Assembly: GCF_014898055.3 (NCBI RefSeq)
Contig: NW_026555331.1
Span: 100,834,684-100,898,683, forward strand
Direction of reading: 5' to 3'
Length of the DNA: 64,000 bases
From: Talpa occidentalis
Taxonomy: Eukaryota; Chordata; Mammalia; Eulipotyphla; Talpidae
The stretch's first letter is position 1, and each line of letters begins with the position of its first letter. Made by a program: the position numbers and the translations under genes. Positions 55,501 to 61,500 of the stretch are shown here, in pieces. The notes under the pieces were generated by a model. It had not been told where the DNA came from and did not search any database. It saw nothing but the letters and a program-made list of their open reading frames with translations.

Positions 55501-58500
55501 TGTGCGCTGGAGCATGTGGAAAGCAACTAAAAGAAAGAAATGAGTTAGAGCCATTTAGTTCAAAAAATGCCCAAACGTAAGTCTCTTAGGTGTGTCTTGC
55601 AGCCAATGCATTTAGGGGACTCCACTAGGGGTGTTACCCATCTTAAGTTTTAGGAGTTCTGCTGGGGGGCGGTCAGCGTAGCCCGGCCTGTCACATGGTC
55701 TTCCAAGCACTCTGGCAGCTAGACTTCACTGGGGTGATCGAGCCCAGCCAGGGGACAGAGTACACCCGGAAAGAGCAGAGTGATTTCCTCAGGTTCTGCT
55801 GGTCATGGAAGGGACAATTGTCCAAGTTGGACTGGGACTTGGTGCTCGTGTTCTACCCATCTCCACGTCCAAGTAGTTCAAGCCGGCCACGACCTGCTTG
55901 CGCTTGCGCATCACATTGAGTGCAGGGCTGTGGAACGCATCTTTCTTCCCCTTGCACTCGCTGACTGCGAAGTTCAGCGCGCGCGGCACACTGCGCGCCC
56001 TCCTCGTGAACGTCATCGTCCATCGGGCGGTGCACCAGGAGCAGCGACTTGCCAGGGCTCGCGCAGGCCCCGGGACTCACGGTCAGGGCCAGGGCGGCCA
56101 GTAGGAGCAGCGGGGAGCGCAGAGGGCTGGCCATGGTCTGCTCCGCTGTGGACTGGCGCTGGAGCCGGCAGAGAGGCTGCAGCGCTTTTATTCCCAGCCA
56201 CCACCCTGGGGCCTCCCGGCCCGGGTTCCTCCAAACTCTTTTAGTATTTCATTCTTTGGAACCTCATCTCTTAGTATAAAATGTTTAAGCTCATTTGGCT
56301 AAAATAAAACGTATATTGTTTACTTTTTGAATCCTGTTCCACATGGGCAGTTACTTCTTATTTGAAAAGTGACAGGTCACAAAGATCATTTAAAAGTGTG
56401 TATGACCAGGGCCTCCCTGGTGGTACAGGGATTAAAGTCTCAGCGCTATCAAGCTATCACCAGCCACTGTGACCTGAATTCAGTCCCCAGCCAGGGAGAT
56501 GACCCACATGGCGCAGCAGATCTCTCCTGTCTTGCCTGCTGCTCCCCTCAGCAGTGTATTTCTGTAGATCCGCCTGTTTTTTCAGTAGATCCGCCTGTTC
56601 TGCTCCCCAACTCTCTGGTGAATCCTCTCATCCCCCCCTGCACCTACACCCTAGTTCTTGCATGCATGCATAAATAAAAATAAATATTTTTTAAAAAACT
56701 ACTTATTTTAGGGCCTCCCTTGGTGGCGCAGTGGTTGAGCACCGGGCTGCGAAGCTGCCCGCAGACTCTGCGGCGCTGGTTCAATTCCCAGCCACCGGCG
56801 AGGGGCCCACTTGGCGTGCAGATCTCTCCTGCCACCCAATGCTCCCCTCAGCAGTGTATTTCGGCAGTTTGCCTGTTCCCCGCTCTGGCTCTGGTGAATG
56901 CTCTCACCCTCCCCCGTTTCTGACTGTACACAGTGCTTGTATAAATAAATAAATAAATCTTTAAAAAAAGGAAAAAGAAATTTCAGCAGAAATCTTTAAA
57001 AAAAAGCTACTTATTTTATACTTTTATTATTATCCTCAGTAACAGAAGGAATAGAAAACTGAGAGATGGTGATATGAATGTATTAGCATTTATTTTAGAG
57101 CCAGAAAAGACCCAAAGCTGTAACTGTCTTCCTTTTGACCTCTGCCTCAACTAATCAACAATCTGACACAAGATTAAATTGAATTGTCTCAAGCCAAACG
57201 TTTTCATATGTACTCTAGTAAATTAACAAACTCTTTTTGGTTTATCAGAAACTAGCACATATTACAGGTCTGGCTTAAGAGTATTGTTTCAGTAGACAGT
57301 TTTTTGTTTTGTTTGGTTTTGGTTTTTTGTGCGGTACCCTTGCCGGTGGCTGGGGAACGAACCGGCGCTGCAGAGGCTGCGGGCAGCCTCGCAGCCCAGC
57401 TCTCAACCGCTGCGCCACCAGGGGAGGCCCTCAGTGGACAGTATTTCAACCTCACGCTACAGTGTCTCATAAACCTTGGGCAACCCCAGTGCTTCTGACG
57501 CTATATCTTTTGGATTCAAGCAGTACATACGGTAGCCATTTTAAGAATAATTATGGAGAAAGTGTGTTAAATACTGACTTTATAAATAACGAGGGAAATC
57601 TATAGCCCCATAAAATGGTTTTTAAGCTTGCAGACATACAAAATTAATATAAATTGCTGGAAAAACAAGAATGGGAAATATTAAAGAAATGCATCTTTAA
57701 CATAAAACATGTGCTTTCTAATACATTCATAAATATTTCAGAGCTTTACAGGCTTGAATTCTCCAGTAACAGTCTTCATTAGCTATTTTAAATGCAGTCT
57801 AACCAGTAATCCAACCAGATATGGGGTACACACTTTCTGTTTTTAAGAAAGGTGGAAATAATTCATGATATTGCTACCACCAAAGATGTGACACTTTGAC
57901 TCTTACCACATCACCTAGTTTTTTAAAAAAAACTTCTAAATGTGTTTGCAAAAATAGATTGGTATAAAATAAAATGTCACCCAACTTCCAAACATCTCAG
58001 ACATAGCAATTTGCTACAAAATTTTCACTGTGAACCAGCCTTAACTAAAAATCAAAAGTGAACACAGTTGTTTCTGTAATTCAAAACTGAAACAAATAAG
58101 GTGGGCATTGGTAATTTAAGTCTTAATTTTTTATTAGAAGAACTATACCCAAATTACCCCATCATAATCTAAACACAAACTTTAATTAATCGAAAATATA
58201 CATAAATCATATATGCATATTTCAAATGCTCAAAAGTGAAAAAAAATTAAAAACTGCTTGTAAATATTTCTAACCCTTTTGGGGATTATACTCATAGTCT
58301 AGTGAAGATTATAAACTAGAATAATCATATTGGGATTCCTAATTTTTTTAAAAAAGATTTATTTATGCACACAAGAGCTGGGGTGTAGGCCAGAGGTATG
58401 AGGGCAGGGGTGAAAGGATTCACCAGAGACAAAGTGGGGAACAGAACAGGTGGGTTGACTGAAATACACTGCTAAGGGTCGCAGCGGGTGAGACAGGAGA

Positions 58501-61500
58501 GGTCTGCTGCACCATGTGGGTTAGCTCCCTGGCCAGGGATCAAAGTCATGCTGCAGTGGCTGCCAATAGCTTCATAGTGTTGAGACTTAACCACTTGTGC
58601 CACCAGGGAGGCCCCATTGGGGTTCCTAATTTTTAAAGCACATATCTGGGTAAATAGCTTGAATAGAAAACAACCTATCACATAAGTAAAATTCAATGTT
58701 CAGCACTTTGGAACACTCTTCATCTTTGTATCACCAAATTAAGGTTATACAGCTTATTTTTCTTTTTGTTTTTCCTTCAGTTGAGATGAATGAAGCAATT
58801 TGATTTGCTAGATTTATAACTTTGACAGTCTGAAACTTAGGCCAGTCTGGAAATAGTGTTGGCTTTGTAGATTTACGTTCTTTCTTTTTTTTTTTTTGAA
58901 AATGATTTAATCTTTGAAATGTGTTTTGAATTTTAGTGCTACAAGTTTTTTGTTGTTTTTTTTTTTTTTAAGATTTATTTATTTATTTATACAAGCACTG
59001 GGTGCAGTCAGAAGCGCGGGAGGGTGAGAGAATTCACCAGGGCCAGAGCGAAGAGCAGAGCAGGCAGACTGATGAAATACACTGCTGAGGGGAGCAGCGG
59101 GTGGCAGGAGGGGTCTGCGCACCATGTGGGACCCTCACCCTGGGGGCCGGAGTTCGAACCGGCGCTGCAGAGGCTGCAGGAAGCTTTGCAACCCAGTGCT
59201 CAACCGCTGCGCCACGGGGGAGGCCCAGATTTACATTCTTTCATTGTATCTTCTCTCAGACGTGATAAAATATTTGATCCAAGTAGAGAGTTGCTGTTAA
59301 GTGCTGACCTTTCTTGCAGCTAAAGTAGAATTATGAGACTTACTTCAGTAGCTTGTATATTGTTGCTCATCTATTTAATCATTAATGGAATTTCTTTCAC
59401 ACTTGAGAAATCTTCAAATGCTTTAGTGAGTATTACTTTGGTGGCAATGTAGTAGCCATTGACCATGTTGCAAAATTCTAAACTTTAATATGTGTTTTGA
59501 AAAGGGAGAGGAATTAAATAATGGAGGTTTTTTAGGCTTTTGGGTCTGAGGATTTAATGTTTTTTTTAAAGTTCTAGGATATATTAATTTTTATGAAAGG
59601 TTAAATTAAAAATGTTAAAATGCCATTGCTTACCATCAGTTCCAAATAACTGGAAAGCTCTACAGGTAAGATGCTACTACTTCATAGGTAGATATATGCC
59701 TCAATGATCCTTTTACTAGCAAGAACAATACTCAGTGTTTTTCTAAAACGAAGATTATGTTTCTCAATTTTATGTGCATAATACTGTACTTCACTGTTGC
59801 TACTAACTTTGATAGTAAGTTAACACATTCTTATATGTTGTGTTGACTATATTTTTTCTTCTTTCTTTCAATTACATTTTTCCATTACTGAAAGCTTCCT
59901 GTCCTTGTTGCAGGACTATAGCTGGACTGACATCCGCTGTCCCTTTGAAAAACGAAGAGATGCAGCATGTGTGTTTTGGGATAACGTTGTATACATTTTA
60001 GGAGGCTCTCAGCTTTTCCCCATAAAACGAATGGACTGCTATAATGTTGTGAAGGATAGCTGGTATTCCAAATTGGGCCCTCCAACACCTCGAGATAGCC
60101 TTGCTGCTTGTGCTGCAGAAGGCAAAATTTATACCTCTGGAGGTTCTGAAGTCGGTAAGAACTTATTCAGTATTTTTGCTTGGGGGAGGTACTTTAAAGC
60201 TAAGTATCTTGGCTTTCCTATTTAAATAAACAGTTGGTTTTTTGTCCAGATGCTTTTTGACATAATATAAATGCATATCTGTCACATTTTAGAGCCTATT
60301 TTCCTAAATGTTTACCTTACTCCTTTATAAATCATTAATTTACAAGAGTTTTAACTTCCTAGATTATGTTAATTATTTTTTTTTGTTATGACAAAGACTT
60401 TGTTGATCTCATCTGAATTTTAGTTCTAGATTAGTTGTTTTAAATATATAATATTTTTTACCTTAAAGATTTCAGAGCTTGCCTTACTTAGATTCTATAA
60501 GACCTCTTTACTCCAAGCTTTTTTCCATTCAAGCTTTTAAAATCAATATTATCTTTGCTGTCTTTGTATCACAAAAACATAAAAATGATCTTCATTTACT
60601 TCATTAACTTTTTAATGTAATGACTAATAGTGATATTTTATGCTTTTTAAAAAAATATTTATTTTTATTTATTTATGCATACAAGTGCTGGGGTGTAGGC
60701 CAGAGGTGCAGGGGGTTGGGTGGTGAGAGAATTCACCAGAGACAGAGTAGGGAGAAAAACAGGCAGACCTACTGAAACACACTGCTGAGGGTAGCAGCAG
60801 GTGAGACAGGAGAGGTCTGCTGTGCCATGTGGGTTAGCTCCTTAAGCTCCTGAGACTTAACCCTTTGTGCCACCAGGGAGGCACTATTTTATGCTTATTG
60901 ATCAGAATGGGTGAGGGTGTTGGTGTAAAAACCTTTCTCACTGATGGATAATTTGTTTGTGTCCAGTAGAGGTCTTTTTCTAAATGAATATTTTTTTTGT
61001 GCAGACTAAACACATGATAGCTTTTACAGGCTTTCATCTTTTCAAATAATTTCTTTAGCTAAATAATAGGTTTATAAAGAAAACTAGGAGGCCCAAGTAA
61101 ATAAATCTAAGGTACTGAATTTAAATGTTAACCTAGTCATTTTATTTTCTTTGATGATTTTTATATTAGTCCAAAGAATGTTTTACTTTTGGTCAGCATA
61201 TTTATTTGTTTTAAATGTTTGTACATCCCCTCAACTAGATATCAAATCAATATAAATAATATACATAATTTTCTAAATGTGACTATCTAAAAGCATTCTT
61301 GACAGAATGTTATAATACACCATAAACAAATACAGTAAAATACAAAGGGAATAGAAAGCTATCACTCTGTGGTATGGTAGATAACATCATTTCTTGATCA
61401 TTTTCTCCACTAAGTCAGTTTTTTCACTTAGTCATTTTAATGCATCTACTATACATCTGTGTATTTATTCCTAGTCTCAACCAACTGAATATGCCAAATC

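Larger units (their letters stand above)
42317..59913 (+). other. KLHL7: KLHL7 intron 7 (17.6 kb)
   Basis: GT-AG intron with about eleven SINEs, a 34-bp-arm inverted repeat (45629-45801), a SINE-split MIR (53095-53590), L1-like sequence (51790-52210) and the antisense CST3 retropseudogene. 47000-49850, 54050-55425 and 57450-58320 look unique with no recognised feature. Confidence 0.8.
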
